A stretch of 64,000 bases of DNA, from positions 558,001-622,000 of the forward strand of contig NZ_FTMO01000001.1 of NCBI RefSeq assembly GCF_900156025.1. Reading direction: 5' to 3'. Of the stretch, positions 63,897 through 64,000 are shown in pieces (positions within the stretch are counted from its first letter, which is position 1; each line of letters begins with the position of its first letter). The position numbers and the translations under genes were made by a program. Source of the DNA: Allobosea sp. TND4EK4. Its GTDB lineage: Bacteria; Pseudomonadota; Alphaproteobacteria; Rhizobiales; Beijerinckiaceae. The notes beneath the pieces were generated by a model. That model saw nothing but the letters and a program-made list of their open reading frames with translations, did no database searches and was not told the DNA's origin.

Positions 63897-64000
63897 TCAG
63901 GCGGCGCAATCGAAGCGGCGGATTTCGGCGCGGGCCTCGGCGGCCGCCAGCGCGAGCGCGTCCATCGCCGACTCGGCGCGGCGCAGATCGGTGGCGGTCA
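63897..64000 (-). CDS. C-terminal end of an unidentified gene (cut by window edge)
   Basis: A stop codon (TGA at 63897-63899) closes a minus-strand frame that stays open to the window edge, 34 codons. The end reads LRRAESAMDALALAAAEARA and EIRRFDCAA: an Ala/Arg-rich helix. The codon bias is similar to neighbours. No family can be assigned from this fragment. Confidence 0.4.
   Translation of the reverse strand, partial: TATDLRRAESAMDALALAAAEARAEIRRFDCAA

Noticed and set aside
63880-63905. GCCGCC-CTCA-GGCGGC hairpin at the end of the partial gene as terminator
   Set aside because: It includes the stop codon and no T-tract follows on either strand.

Overview
The window is GC-rich, densely coded chromosomal DNA from an alphaproteobacterium, most likely of the order Hyphomicrobiales (Bosea- or Methylobacterium-like). 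The clues are the cytochrome c maturation order ccmI-ccmE-ccmF-ccmH followed by degP, a complete Rhodobacter-type gene transfer agent (GTA) cluster, a two-gene methylmalonyl-CoA mutase, an R. etli-type asparaginase, and intergenic palindromes ending in CCGTCAT/ATGACGG. The genus is an inference. I saw no rRNA, tRNA, CRISPR array, integrase or transposase.

Layout. (1) 1-7360, minus strand: degP (cut by the window edge), ccmHFEI, and a PepSY-like protein / response regulator / histidine kinase operon resembling FeuPQ. (2) 7432-23184, minus strand: a full GTA structural cluster in canonical order: small-terminase-position gene, large terminase, portal, gp3.5, a 58-aa gene, prohead protease, capsid, connectors, tail tube, chaperones, short tape measure, baseplate/hub proteins, NlpC/P60 peptidase and the large tail-tip protein. 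Two secreted trypsin-fold proteases lie inside it on the opposite strand, between capsid and head-tail connector. A consensus promoter and an intrinsic terminator both precede the first gene. (3) 23343-29135: LOG-family protein, M20 dipeptidase, mntH with two Mur-type boxes around its promoter, a HerA-like ATPase, and a small DUF2267/DUF2780-like protein. (4) 29256-41647: methylmalonyl-CoA mutase (mutA, mutB) with thiD between the subunits, a gamma-lyase-type PLP enzyme divergent from an Lrp regulator, an esterase, two paralogous DUF900 lipoprotein hydrolases, and meaB, the mutase chaperone. (5) 41650-49304: pyroglutamyl peptidase, asparaginase, two alpha/beta hydrolases, a stand-alone Lrp ligand-binding domain, MaeB malic enzyme and a D-amino-acid transaminase. 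(6) 49403-60141: guanine deaminase divergent from xdhABC, which runs without a gap into a BmpA-type nucleoside ABC importer. (7) 60425-64000: HU, a CoxE-like VWA protein, a membrane protein, a universal stress protein, a 2Fe-2S ferredoxin and a partial gene.

How the genes work together. The ccm genes attach heme to periplasmic c-type cytochromes. The gamma-lyase-type enzyme could make 2-oxobutyrate, which becomes propionyl-CoA and then methylmalonyl-CoA, the mutase substrate; MeaB protects that mutase. GuaD and XdhABC turn guanine, hypoxanthine and xanthine into urate, with the ABC importer bringing in nucleosides or bases. The GTA cluster looks intact, and its leader terminator and ATGA-coupled genes suggest tight transcriptional and translational control.
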